The notes beneath the pieces are model-generated. The model saw only the letters and a list, made by a program, of their open reading frames with translations, did no database searches and had not been told where the DNA came from. From NCBI GenBank assembly GCA_013339895.1, contig JABACO010000007.1, positions 6,153,175 to 6,217,174 on the forward strand: a stretch of DNA of 64,000 nucleotides. Direction: 5' to 3'. A program made the position numbers and the translations under genes. This DNA comes from Ephydatia muelleri (Eukaryota; Porifera; Demospongiae; Spongillida; Spongillidae). Shown one piece after another: positions 22,400 through 34,170 of the stretch (position 1 is its first letter; each line of letters begins with the position of its first letter).

Positions 22400-23762
22400 A
22401 AGCACCCACAGGATGAAGGGTGAAGAGGCCATGCCCCACCCACCCACCCACCCACGGGATGAAGGGTGAAGAGGCCATGCCCCACCCACCCACCCACCCA
22501 CCCACCCACAGGATGAAGGGTGAAGAGGCCATGCCCCACCCACCCACCCACAGGATGAAGGGTGAAGAGGCCATGCCCCACCCACCCACCCACAGGATGA
22601 AGGGTTAAGAGGCTATGCCCCACCCACCCACCCACAGAATGAAGGGTGAAGAGGCTATGCCCCACCCACCCACCCACAGGATGAAGGGTGAAGAGGCCAT
22701 GCCCCACCCACCCACCCACCCACAGGATGAAGGGGGAAGAGGCCATGCCCCACCCACCCACAGGATGAATGGGGAAGAGGCCATGCCCCACCCACCCACC
22801 CACAGGATGAATGGGGAAGAGGCCATGCCCCACCCACCCACAGGATGAAGGGGGAAGAGGCCATGCCCCACCCACCCACAGGATGAAGGGGGAAGAGGCC
22901 ATGCCCCACCCACCCACAGGATGAACAGGTGAAGTGGCCATGCCCCACCCACCCACAGGATGAAGAGGCCATGCCCCACCCACCCACAGGATGAACAGGT
23001 GAAGAGGCCATGCCCCACCCACCCACAGGATGAACAGGTGAAGTGGCCATGCCCCACCCACCCACAGGATGAAGAGGCCATGCCCCACCCACCCACAGGA
23101 TGAACAGGTGAAGAGGCCATGCCCCACCCACCCACAGGATGAAGGGTGAAGAGGCCATGCCCCACCCACCCACAGGATGAACAGGGGAAGAGGCCATGCC
23201 CCACCCACCCACAGGATGAATGGGGGAAGAGGCCATGCCCCACCCACCCACAGGATGAAGGGTGAAGAGGCCATGCCCCACCCACCCACAGGATGAACAG
23301 GTGAAGAGGCCATGCCCCACCCACCCACAGGATGAACGGGTGAAGAGGCCATGCCCCACCCGCCCACAGGATGAACGGGTGAAGAGGCCATGCCCCACCC
23401 GCCCACAGGATGAACGGTGAAGAGGCCATGCCCCACCCGCCCACAGGATGAACGGGTGAAGAGGCCATGCCCCACCCGCCCACAGGATGAACAGGTGAAG
23501 AGGCCATGCCCCACCCACCCACAGGATGAACAGGTGAAGAGGCCATGCCCCACCCACCCACAGGATGAACAGGTGAAGAGGCCATGCCCCACCCACCCAC
23601 AGGATGAACAGGTGAAGAGGCCATGCCCCACCCACCCACAGGATGAACAGGTGAAGAGGCCATGCCCCACCCACCCACAGGATGAATGGGTGAAGAGGCC
23701 ATGCCCCACCCACCCACAGGATAAAGGGTGAAGAGGCCATGCCCCACCCACCCACAGGATGA
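22400..23762. repeat. 39-bp minisatellite, about 35 units
   Basis: The unit begins ACAGGATGAAC.GGTGAAG and contains AGGCCATGCCCCACCCACC. Spacing between successive AGGATGA starts is 39 bp (for example 23485, 23524, 23563); some units gain or lose an ACCC block or the middle segment. A 39-bp unit preserves frame, so a 694-codon minus frame and several others stay open across it. No start, signal or non-repetitive domain supports translation. Preceded by a C run at 22341-22362. Confidence 0.96.
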
Positions 23763-23909
23763 ACACTCTCCACAAAGGGCTCACATAAAAGATGGTGGCA
23801 TCATTCCTCAGGAGCTTGTCCGTGTCATCACAGAAGACGTGGTAGAGAAGCTTTCCTTCACACCATGCCTTCTCACGAGACTCCTTAGTGGGAAGGTCCA
23901 ATGGTGGAT

Positions 23910-24260
23910 TGCCCTGTGTGTGTGTGCGTGTGTGTGTGTATTTGTGTGCGCGCGTATGTTTGTGTGTGTGTGTGTGTGTGAGTGTGCATGCATGCATGTG
24001 GTGTGCATACATGTATGTAGTATGTGCATGTTTGTGTGTGTATGTGTGTACGTGTGTGTGCACATGCGCATGCATGCATTGTTGTGTGAGGATGTGTGTG
24101 TGCATGTGTTTATGTGTGCGTATGTACACTGAGCGCACGCACGTCATTGGGATGTGCAGACAGGTAGGGGGAATAGTGTGCGTGCACGGAGGCGCATGCA
24201 TGCACATACAAATGCTAGAACATCGCGCACATACGTGTACACACACACACACTACGCCCG
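23910..24260. repeat. GT/CA-rich tract
   Basis: Irregular GTGTGT with GCATGCATG insertions up to about 24130, then CA-rich sequence at 24235-24255. Confidence 0.85.
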
Positions 24261-24336
24261 CACACGTGGCTACCGTGAGTGCATGTCCCAAAAGTACGTG
24301 CAAATTACATGTTACCCATATGTGAAGGAGTCATAT

Positions 24337-24411
24337 TAATCGCGATATATCGCGTTTCGCGATATAAAGGTTTAATCGCGATATATCGCATTTCGCGATA
24401 TATCGCGGCAA
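24337..24411. repeat. Pair of 30-bp palindromic repeats
   Basis: TTAATCGCGATATATCGC followed by RTTTCGCGATATA occurs twice in tandem; each contains the self-complementary CGCGATATATCGCG or a near version. It could be the end of a small hairpin element. Confidence 0.7.
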
Positions 24412-24681
24412 CACTGATCACGACAGACTTATTGCCCCACATGTCACGTGTGGGGCAAAAAGCTTGGTCTGGGCCCCAGAAGAACGCACACTTAACTACT
24501 TGCTGTTGCATCACGTGAGCCGATCAGGTCTGCTAAGTCAGTTCATCACGTAGGACGATTGGCTCATAGCGATTTGGCCTGGAAACTTAGGCGATGCAAT
24601 GCGCATGCGCAAGGGTAACGACCGAAGCGTATTTGAAGGTTTTCCGTGGTAGAAAAAGTTGTCACACGCTACGCGCAACTA

Positions 24682-24838
24682 GTCTCGTACCCAAACCCTG
24701 ATTCCCGCAGCTGCGGATGGATTACATCACCGCTACCCTGATTCCCGCAGCTGCGGATGGATTACATCACCGCTACGCCGCGGTGATGTAATCCATCCAC
24801 AGCTGCGGGAATCAGGGTCTGGGTACGAGACTAACGGG
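24682..24838. mobile_element. Fold-back element
   Basis: TAGTCTCGTACCCA..ACC followed by CTGATTCCCGCAGCTGCGGA and TGGATTACATCACCGC; the second part is repeated once directly (24733-24775) and then the whole returns inverted (24777-24835). Arms are about 53 bp with a one-base difference (TCCGCA/TCCACA), so single-stranded DNA or RNA would form a long hairpin. Confidence 0.85.
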
Positions 24839-25105
24839 CAACAGTAAAATTTTAATAGAGGTCTAGATTCAACTGGTACGAAAATCTAAGATTATATAAC
24901 AAACATTGACCAAATCAGTTGACAAAACGTTGCCTAGGCGGCAGCATGTTACTTTCATATCTCCGATTCTTTACTCCATCAGGTCAAAAGTGATTCCCAT
25001 TTAAAACCTCTGCCTTCGTTTACAAACACCCGGTATAATCCGCTCACTAGTGTATCTCTTGAGCTAGCTCTCACCATTATGACGCAATGACATACTTTTA
25101 TGATG
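24839..25105. other. No feature
   Basis: AT-rich unique sequence; nothing recognised. Confidence 0.5.
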
Positions 25106-25608
25106 CTCTGTAGAAATTAAATTTTTGTCTTAATTTTAGTTCAAGAATGGTTCATGGTATAATTTTACGAAGTACACACATCATAATCAAACCGATGTAT
25201 TGTAAATTCTAAAAATCAATTTGAAAAAAAAAAAGCAAGAAGGCCGCCTTTGTATGGGCCATTTTTGGATTTGACCAGAGATAGTATATGTTTTACCCTT
25301 TCCGGCCAAATTTTTTTTTGATTCGTTCGTAGTTGAGAAATGGTGAAATAAACGAATTCCAACTGTAACTAGAAGTGGAAAAGGGATCAGGTGCACCACA
25401 CAGGAAAACACTTGCGACCAATACGATCTGGCGCGAATAGCATGTGCGTCCGAATTGTGTGAATCAGGCACTAAAAATGCAAATATACATCGGGATCAGA
25501 TCAGGCGAATGTGGTAGGATCTGATTAAGTACAACTAACACCCTTTGTTGTAATTATCGTTATTTTTCCAGTGGTAATCTAATCGAACAGGTATGCTCTT
25601 TTTTTTTT
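25106..25608 (+). repeat. 0.5-kb repeat, copy 1
   Basis: Nearly identical to 30243-30749, from ATGCTCTGTAGAAATTAA to AACAGGTATGCTCTTTTT, and followed by a (GT)n run at 25611-25714. No coding potential. Confidence 0.93.
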
Positions 25609-25609
25609 G

Positions 25610-25715
<106 letters not shown>

Positions 25716-26273
25716 TGTCACGGCTGTTTGCTCTCATTGAAAATTGTGGAAATTAGGCCCTACGCCCCAAAATTTTGAAATGTTCCGATAATCCCATAGC
25801 AACGAGCCAGACAACCGATGCCCTTTGGAATGTGCTGTACATAAAGTACAAGAAGTACAATGAACACCTAAAATCCATATTGTAGTTGAGAATCACCTCT
25901 AACCTTTTTAAAACATCATAAACCATGTGATCTACATGCAGCGACTGACAGTTTTGGCGTTCGAAAACAATCGACCTTCGATCTGCTTATACGGACCTCG
26001 TGGGCTTGATATATGATACCTACCCTCTGGAAGTTGACTAGGCTCCAGCTTAACATTCACGCTAAGGTACATAGAAAGTGCTACCTCTTTCTTACCAAGA
26101 CCAAGACGGACGAATTTTCTGAAGTGGTTTTCAAGCTTCTGGAAAAGCGCCATTTTTACGGGTGAGATTTGTTGTATGAGTAACTATATATGCAAGCATT
26201 TTTTTGTCTCCGACTTTTCATGTTCATTGATGATTCAAAGGACATATATGTATAATGGTTCGACTGTCATCAT

Positions 26274-29200
26274 TTACTTCTTCCTTTTCTTTGGTGGTGG
26301 TATAGCTGCCACATTGTGTGGTGCAATGCTAACTAAGTGTTCTGCTACTATGCATTTTAACTGATGTACCTTGCCCTTTATGGCACTATACGCTCTAGCT
26401 AAATTGTTAAACTTAGCATGTATAGATTCAGCACCCTGCTCCCCAAGTAGGCCGAATCCCACATGAGTAGACCTTGCCCACTGCACAGCATGGTCCTCAA
26501 CCATGTGCATTTAATGGGTATTGTGCCCTTTGGAAAGTTTGTCCGAAAGAGCTCCATGAACTCCTGCACAGATTGTTCTGTTTAAAACACATTGTAATGA
26601 CAACAGTGAACAACGGATGTATTACCTACCTAGTTCATGGACTTGAGCCTCATCTATGAAGTTTTGGTCATAAATTGAATGGCATTTTGCAAACTTTGAA
26701 AATGTATTTAAAAAAATCATAGTCCTGGTTGCAACCATTTCAGATTTTTGAGGCAGGCTGCTTTCAGCCAATTTGCAAATAGCACTGCACAATGTGTTGA
26801 TGTTAGGGAGCTAGAAGAGTGTTAATTAGTAGCACACATCTTGTGTTATTACCTCTGTTACCTTAAGAGTTTTGTGAACATGGTTACCAACAAATGTGCC
26901 ACCAAAGTATTGCTGCCGATGAACACCAATCGACTGTAAAGCCATGTCTAGCTCTTTGACAAAAGGGCCTTCGTTTAAAGGAAACTCCCTTGTAACAACT
27001 GCAGTGCTAGCAGCTATCTTGGTTTCCTAAGGGTGCATATTAACTCTGATGCATCCTTTATTTTCTCATTTCTTACCAGTTGCTTTACAATTTTAGATGT
27101 ATTGGCAGATTGGTGTAGTAGATCTGCAGTCAGTGGATTGGACTCTCCAATGAGCACAGCCATGTAAGTGGCCAACTGCTGTAAAACTGATTCAGATTGT
27201 TTTGCTTCCTGTAGCTCAACTTTGTACTGGTGAAGCCTTTGCAACTCTTGGCTGTACAAAGAGTACCTAGACTGGTCCACTTCAGTGTGGTAGAAGCCTA
27301 GCTCCAAGTTTAGACTGTGGCAAAAATCTTCAAACAATTCAAAGAGCTTTGTAAAAATCCCCATAGTGATATGAAGGCCAGGTGGGCAGATCTATTTTAG
27401 TACAATGTAAATACATTAGCATGCATATCATGACTGAGTACCTGTTCAGTAGGGATGTCAAAGATGGGTTCACAGATACAATTATAAAACTGTTGGGCTG
27501 TTTTCCTGACTCCACCTGATGCAAGATATTTTTGATGGTGAGTGTGGATTGAATGTAGGGATCTGGGTGGAGCATGGCCACGTGCTGAGAGAGGCGTTGC
27601 CATATTCTTGTTGGGGATTAAGCAATACAAGCATGGATATGATCCTGTTGTGTATGAGACATCACTGTGAGCTAATGATGGTGTACTATCCACATACCAC
27701 AAGTACCAGACAATCCATACATCGTGGATAGGAATTCGTAATCGCCACACAAAAAAACCTTGACTGTATACCCCCTAGGTTACATGTATGGATGCAATTC
27801 TCACACTTGAGCATCCTACTGTACAATAATGCTCACCTCCATGTCATTCCCTGTAGGTGTTCCACTTGCTCCTTGTATCGCTCAAGGGCTATGTGCAAGT
27901 TGGTGTAGCTATCATCAGCCTCAAAACAACAAAACACACAGGTGTTGTTCACAGAGTTGGGAGCAGCAACATTGATGATCTGGAAGTTCATCTTGAATGT
28001 TCCGCCTCCTTTGTCCCCTCCCAGTTTTATCCATATCTCACTAGCTGGTATAACACCATTGTGCCAGGTCAGCCTGCCAGCGCTGTGCACAATATAAGGG
28101 TCATGTGGTGGTAATTAAATGTTTAAACCATTACCGGTCATTCTCCTCCAATAGCTCAACAACCTTGAGGATCAAGTCAGGAATGAACACCAAAGGGGCT
28201 CCTCGAAACTCCTCTCCACCTGATGGTAGTGAGAAGGAAAATGGAGCAAGTTCTCCTTTTAGGTTTTCTCCAACTGCCTTCCTAGAAGCATGGCGCATTC
28301 TTTCCTCACATGCCAGGGAAATGTTTGATGCTTTCAGCCACCTGGGAAGACAGTTACATCACATTTGACAGTTAAGGTATGACTGCAATGCTTTATACCT
28401 TCGAAGTATTCGTATCTTGTTCCAGGGTATTGCAAGGCCTACTTTAATGGCTAGCACCTCTGCTGGTCCAATTTTTATCTCATCAGAGATGCCAGCCTCC
28501 TTTAGCAAGGCCCTCCGTTGTTCATCTCCTAGTGAGAGCACTTCATTCTGAAGGAGCACAGATGGCTGTCCACCACTAACAACCTTTCGAATGGCCTGCA
28601 ACTCAGAGCATCTTGACTTGAGGGTTCTTGAACATACCGCTGTGGTTGAATTGTGAGGGTTTGTAATGCGCATGAATGTCACTGGCTAAACAGAGTGGTC
28701 AGAGCATAAGTGGTAAACATTGTGTGTTGTTGACATTGAATACACTTACTGTTCCCCCTGTACCAAGTTGGATGATCCCATTTGAACTAGTGGAGATGGC
28801 CCTCTTCAGTAACCCAGCTGCTGCTCTTTCTTCACTAGCTGTGAGTGTCAGCACACACTCATGCTCTTCGTAAGCTCCAGCCCTCATGTCTCTACTACAG
28901 CTCACACAGTGTACCACAACATCCTTTAACAACAGTAGTACTAAGTGTGAAGCTGGCTGAAGGAGTGGCAGAACTATTGGCTGCTGTGAAAAACAGCAAG
29001 GACAGTGCACTGAGGCTGTTGTTACCACCCACTGTATTATACATTGGGCACATGCCAGTGTACTGCATGGCAGCTGTATCGGTTGAGCCAGGATGTCAAC
29101 ACATAAAGGGCACTCCAGTAGGTTTAATACTGAAACAGACAGATTGTCTTTTGATTGTGGTGGTCTTGGAAAAGGATGCTCAGGTGAGATGATTGGAGGA

Positions 29201-29655
29201 GGGGCTATGCTATTGATCCTTGAGATGATCATATTAAGGGTTACACCTGGGATGCGGCCTCTGCCAGTAGTTGATCTGGCCCCTTTAGGATTGCCACCTT
29301 TTGCACTGGCATGAAAGTGCTCACACATCTGTAGAGATGCATTTTTAGTGACATATTCCCCACGTACACCTTTTACCTTGCATTCCTGATTAGAATGCTT
29401 CTCCCACTGGAACAGAACAACAGCACTCCTGTGATGTACCTTATTCTTCATAGCACTTATCACCCTGTCCATTGACAGTTTGCAACACTTACACATGCTT
29501 TCTGGATGCATGTGTAGGTCATCACCACTGGTGTCAATACCAAATGCTGTCTGCAGCTTATCTGCTATTGCCTTGCACTGATATGCAATACTTTTTGTTT
29601 TAACCTTTGTCAAACGTTGTCCACACACCCTGCAATGTAGCTGCACTTGTTTCAT
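26274..29655 (-). pseudogene. RAG1 N-terminus-like / transposase-like multi-exon gene
   Basis: Exon 1 (29655-about 28750) has CRVCG at its start, then HMHPESMCKCC, then WEKHSNQEC, followed by a RING-like LECPLCVDILAQPIQLPC...CAQC...CPCC and a second zinc pair (VHCVSCSRDMRAGAYEEHEC). This is the order of the RAG1 N-terminal zinc and RING region. Further exons with 50-60 bp introns follow: about 28683-28399, 28341-28135, 28082-27837, then to 26274. They carry WIKLGGDKGGGTFKM, VFCCFEADDSY, GDYEFLSTMYGLSG and SYPCLYC, MGIFTKLFELFEDF, and EQGAESIHAKFNNL near the end, where Asp and Glu are candidate catalytic residues. The protein ends PPPKKRKK, a likely nuclear signal. Frameshifts near 26510 and 27750 suggest it is damaged. 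Likely a transposase like the N-RAG-TP elements of molluscs, not RAG1 itself. Confidence 0.75.
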
Positions 29656-30128
29656 GTGATATTCAGTTCCTATTTGTTGAAAACAATGCGCGTATATATG
29701 TCAACAATAATATTTTATTCATAAAAAACACCGAGGGATTTCGGGATTACACCACTCTTCAGGTACGTGCTAATCAGCATAACCATGTGTGATAATTGAG
29801 GAGACGGCAAGCTTACCTTCGGGACAACTTCCAGATGGCTGTCCTATGGATGTTTCTATGCACCCCTCCATTATGTCTTCCGCGTGGCCTTATGTAAACA
29901 CGTTGCGCATAATGCATGCGTTTAATGTAGAGCATGCGTGACGAGTGTATAATAGTCTACAGTCGTGTAGGACGCTATTTAATATATTATATGTCCATTT
30001 GCAACACACAGAAGAGTACCAACAACGTTGGAACATACATCAGACATAATTAGGTCTTCATCATTGTTTTTATTTCTATTACCGAATATTCCAATTATAA
30101 ACCTAGTTTCCAGCCGCAAACAGCCGTG
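29656..30128. other. No gene
   Basis: 5' flank of the RAG1-N-like gene; no terminal inverted repeat partner was found by eye on the 3' side. Confidence 0.4.
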
Positions 30129-30160
30129 GTGTGTGCGTGTGTGCGTGTGTGTGCGCGCGC

Positions 30161-30218
<58 letters not shown>

Positions 30219-30242
30219 TTGTGTGTGCGTGTGTAGGCGTGT
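30129..30242. repeat. (GT)n-rich tract
   Basis: GTGTGC/GT run preceding repeat copy 2. Confidence 0.95.
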
Positions 30243-30749
30243 ATGCTCTGTAGAAATTAATTTTTTGTCTTAATTTTAGTTCAAGAATGGTTCATGGTAT
30301 AATTTTACGAAGTACACACATCATAATCAAACCGATGTATTGTAAATTCTAAAAATCAATTTGAAAAAAAAAAGCAAGAAAGACCGCCTTTGTATGGGTC
30401 ATTTCTGGATTTGACCAGAGATAGTATATGTTTTACCCTTTCCGGCCAAATTTTTTTTGATTCGTTCGTAGTTGAGAAATGGTGATATAAACGAATTCCA
30501 ACTGTAACTAGAAGTGGAAAAGGGATCAGGTGCACCACACATTCTATGAAAACACTTGCGACCAATCCGATCTGGCGCGAATAGCATGTGCGTCCGAATT
30601 GTGTGAATCAGGCACTAAAAATGCAAATATACATCGGGATCAGATCAGGCGAATGTGGTAGGATCTGATTAAGTACAACTAACACCCTTTGTTGTAATTA
30701 TCGTTATTTTTCCGGTGGTAATCTAATCGAACAGGTATGCTCTTTTTTT
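30243..30749 (+). repeat. 0.5-kb repeat, copy 2
   Basis: Direct copy of 25106-25608, with a GT tract on both sides (30129-30242 and 30752-30865). The two copies flank the RAG1-N-like gene. Confidence 0.93.
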
Positions 30750-30751
30750 TT

Positions 30752-30832
30752 CGTGTGTGTGTGTGTGTGTGTGTGCCGTGTGTGGTGTGTGCGTGTGTGC
30801 GTGTGTGTGCGTGTGTGTGTGTGTGTGTGTGC

Positions 30833-30863
<31 letters not shown>

Positions 30864-30865
30864 TG
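30752..30865. repeat. (GT)n / (GC)n tract
   Basis: GT run with an embedded GCGCGCGCGCGCGCG at 30831-30847, a sequence able to adopt Z-DNA. Confidence 0.95.
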
Positions 30866-30879
30866 AATTGATTCGTCTA

Positions 30880-31600
30880 AAATATTCAAGAATAAGGGCT
30901 ATATATAATGTACAGCAAAAACCTATGCTTGATAATTACCAACTAATCCAAGATGTTACTTCACTTGCGGCAACGGATTCATGTTGCTACGTATTCTCTG
31001 TCATTAGATTCTAATAAATTACCCCTTTTATGTTGAAATTTTGGGTTCCTGGAGGCAAGTGCTTTCCGTAGACAAGTACATTTTTCCAGACCTAATTACA
31101 ATATTCCACCAGCTATAAATCTTGATTTGTGATGGATTTTTCCCTTGCGGCAACAGATTCTGGTCCACTATACACCAATGTGTTTTACTGTGGTGAAAAC
31201 ATATTTTTTACCTTAAAGCTGTCGGTTCCTGGAGGATTTATATTATAATGGTCATTGGTGCCCCTGATTCAATGATTACTATTAAAAATGGCGGCCAATG
31301 CCATATGTGGCGTTACTCTTGTAATGTATTAATTGTCCTGGGTGATTTATCGTATTCATCCATCCCTGTACGATCATCTCTAAATATGGAATAACCTAAT
31401 GCATTTGGGTTCGAACAAAAAGATGGGACGAACAATGTCACCAAAGTTTGTAATAATTTTTCAGATTCAAAGATTACATTGCTTTTGTCCATGTATAGAA
31501 TGACAAACTATAAGTCATTTGTTTTTTCTAAAATATTCTAGAATAAAGGCTATTTACCAGATAGCAAAAAGCATAATGAACCATCCAAGTTGAACTTGAA
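30880..31600. repeat. Diverged tandem-like repeats, no gene
   Basis: TCTAAAATATTC..GAATAA.GGCTAT occurs at about 30891 and 31527. CTTGCGGCAAC.GATTC followed later by GGTTCCTGGAGG occurs at about 30966-31055 and 31144-31235. These are old duplications; no coding signal. Confidence 0.6.
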
Positions 31601-32468
31601 TATTAAGGGCAAAACTTCAGTGGCACAAAATAAAATTGCTCTAATATCTATGGTTCCTATCATCCTGACCCAAATAATGCCTCTCAGAAAATATGTAAAT
31701 TGACTTCTGGGGGATGGCAGGGGACTGGTTGCCCCTCTCCCTCCAACCCTTCCCCTGCTCTCTGCATGGCCTGACTACTCTTCATTTGCTTCCAACAGGC
31801 CTGTCTGTGGTACGCTTTGGGCGGCCTTTCCGCAGTATTAAACCTTGCCTCTGAATGAGCAGTTTGGCATATGCAGCCACATGTAGTGGTATAAATGTGA
31901 TGCAAGACACATTATGTTACATTCACCACCCCCCCTCCTTCACAACATTAACACATAGTTACCATGTATTGCTGGTACTTTAATTAAAAAAACTTCCCTG
32001 TAGTTCACTTTCTGTACATACCACCTGTACATACCAGATCCAGACTACAACCTATGCCCGATCCCATACATACCTGATGTATATCCTGCAGGTCTGATAG
32101 CTATGGCAATCAGAGCAATCTCTCTTCTACAGAGGATATGGCAGCAAGTCCTCATAAGTACACTTTGTGTGTGCCTATGCATGTATGCTCTAAACACCTT
32201 CATTGTTTATTTAGCTTGCTTACTGTGTTGTGCTATATATACTATATCAGTTTTCTCCCTAGAATTATGGGAAGGCAAGGTACTATGTATTTGGCCAAGC
32301 GTGGCAGTGGGGTTTTAAGATTAATGCAATTATGAAATGTGGTACATACAGCATGGTCATTTATGCAGGCTGTAGAGTGTTTGATTGGCAATGTGAAAAA
32401 GTTATTGTGAGGTTGAGTACAAAGTACAGGTGGTTAGTTAATCTCCTCCCCCTTGTCCTGTAAAACAG
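31601..32468. other. No supportable gene
   Basis: Short frames at 31684-31905 (minus) and 32103-32335 (plus) have no recognised content. Confidence 0.45.
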
Positions 32469-32800
32469 GTGTCATCACTCGCCACAATCATCTGCGTAAT
32501 GTGTTTGTTGAATTCTGCCATCGTACCCACCTTGGAGTGAGGGTAGAGTTGGGCAGTGGTCTTACACCTGACCTAAGCCATACCCGGCCAGCGGATGTAC
32601 TTGTCCTCAATTGAGAGAGAAGCTGCCTTTGACATCACAGTGACCTCTCCCTTAATCCCTTCAATCCTAACAGCAGCTAGCCTGTCCGAAGGGGCTGCAG
32701 CAGAGGAGACTGAGACCAGAAAGCATAAAATCAATGACCCTAAGTGTTGGAGCTGGGATGGGTGTAAACAGCATACCCAAACTATCTTTATATGTACATT
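32469..32800 (+). pseudogene. Retroelement-associated ORF remnant (RPADV...FDITVTSPL)
   Basis: 32469-32615 reads ITRHNHLRNVFVEFC and then HTRPADVLVLN before a stop. A one-base shift continues at about 32611 with AAFDITVTSPLIPSIL and, later, TETRKHKINDPKC. I have seen this pattern, RPADVxV then AFDxTVTSPL then KH..ND.KC, in retroelement proteins of invertebrates, where it lies C-terminal to the polymerase. The assignment is from memory of the pattern. Broken by stop and frameshift. Confidence 0.45.
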
Positions 32801-32882
32801 TGTACATTTGCAAATGTTATGTATACACAGAACATCATGCACCAATTAGCCAAGCTTGAAATTGAGGCAGCAACCTCTCCAT

Positions 32883-32977
32883 AACACACACACACACATG
32901 CACACACACACACACATATATGCACACAATGCACACACACATGCACACACACATGCACACACATGCACACACACACA

Positions 32978-33024
<47 letters not shown>
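32883..33024. repeat. (CA)n-rich tract
   Basis: CA repeats with CATGCA interruptions, ending in a perfect (AC)n run. Confidence 0.95.
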
Positions 33025-33025
<1 letters not shown>

Positions 33026-33286
33026 CAGCACATATATTACCACGGCCAGATTGTTTGCTTTCAGATAATTGTGGTGCATATTATTTATCCTTAATGATAC
33101 ATTTGACAAAACACTTTTCACCATTAACTAGTTCCATGATCCCTGATATACTGCTAACTATTCTCCGTATAAATACTTGCACCAATTCTATACAGCATTC
33201 GTTTTTAACGCAGTTGAAGCTAATGTGTACAAAGGTCTAACAAGATGGTTCTACCATGTACATAATTGTGCTATCTGCCTCCTCCC

Positions 33287-33426
33287 CCCGGACCGTATTC
33301 CCTGAAGGAAAAAGATTTAGTGCGGACCGTATTCCCTAGGGATTTGAGTCCGGGTGGGGGGGGGGGGGGACCGTATTCCCTAGGAATAGGGTCCGCCCGG
33401 ACCGAAAATTGGTAATCCCTGTAACA
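33287..33426. mobile_element. Right-end fragment of a small Ginger-like (CCGG) element
   Basis: Modules of CGGACCGTATTCCCTA in both orientations lead to ATTGGTAATCCCTGTAACA at 33426, followed by CCGG (33427-33430). The end is the complement of the left end seen at 45345 (TGTTATAGGCATTACGGTCC). No matching left end was found here. A G run lies at 33354-33369. Confidence 0.55.
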
Positions 33427-33469
33427 CCGGCACAAAGCTGGAGTGAACCTGCTGCTTGCCGCTGTACGT

Positions 33470-33565
33470 CCTCACTGGTGACAGCCTGTTGGAGGTACTG
33501 TGGTGTAGGAGAGGAGAGGCTGATGGAGAAGAGACCTGTGGATAATTTAATATACATAATGCATG
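33470..33565 (-). repeat. Interspersed repeat fragment (inverse of 19424-19515)
   Basis: Reverse complement of 19424-19515 with a few differences (for example GGAGGTACTGTGGTGTAGG). Confidence 0.8.
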
Positions 33566-34170
33566 TACACAACATGGGACAGTTCACGCGAAAATGGCCC
33601 CACGAATATGGGATCTTTAACGCGAAAAGGGACCTAGCGCATACATGATAAAATTTCCAGTAAGTTCAATGGAAATGCAACTCTTGCGTTGAAATATACG
33701 GCTATTCAGAGCCTTACAACTCCATGCCAGATACTCCGATTCATTACTGTGGAAGACCTTGTATATTGGCTGGCGCTGAGGATAATGCTTCCGATGATGA
33801 TCTTGCGCCTCCCATGCACGTCGCGGGGTGGCAGTACTCAACACGGTGCGCGTAAGCCTATTTGCTACGCACTCGATCACACTCTAGGCGTGTAATAAAG
33901 CTTTCCTATTTGCTATAACCTTTGCTAAAATTCTTGTCACGCCCACTCAGTTACGCTTGCAAGGACTTTGCATGGTCTGTTGCTTTCATGCGCGCAATTT
34001 TAAAACTCGACACTTACTTCTACAGAGGATAAGTGCAACAATGCAGAGGAAAAACTCAGAGAGTACAGAAGCTCAATACGCAGCCCCTAAAAAATGCGCA
34101 CAAACAGTTCAATGAATATAGATGCACGTGCATGTGACAATGTGTGGTGTGAGTGTGTGTGTACTATCAT
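33566..34170. other. No feature
   Basis: Unique sequence with no recognised coding or repeat content. Confidence 0.45.

Noticed and set aside
22400..23762. CRISPR-like appearance of regularly spaced repeats
   Set aside because: Units are contiguous with no unique spacers, and the context is eukaryotic.
22219..24303. 694-codon minus-strand open frame
   Set aside because: It is an artefact of the 39-bp minisatellite, whose length preserves frame; flanking parts are CA/GT repeats and there is no domain.
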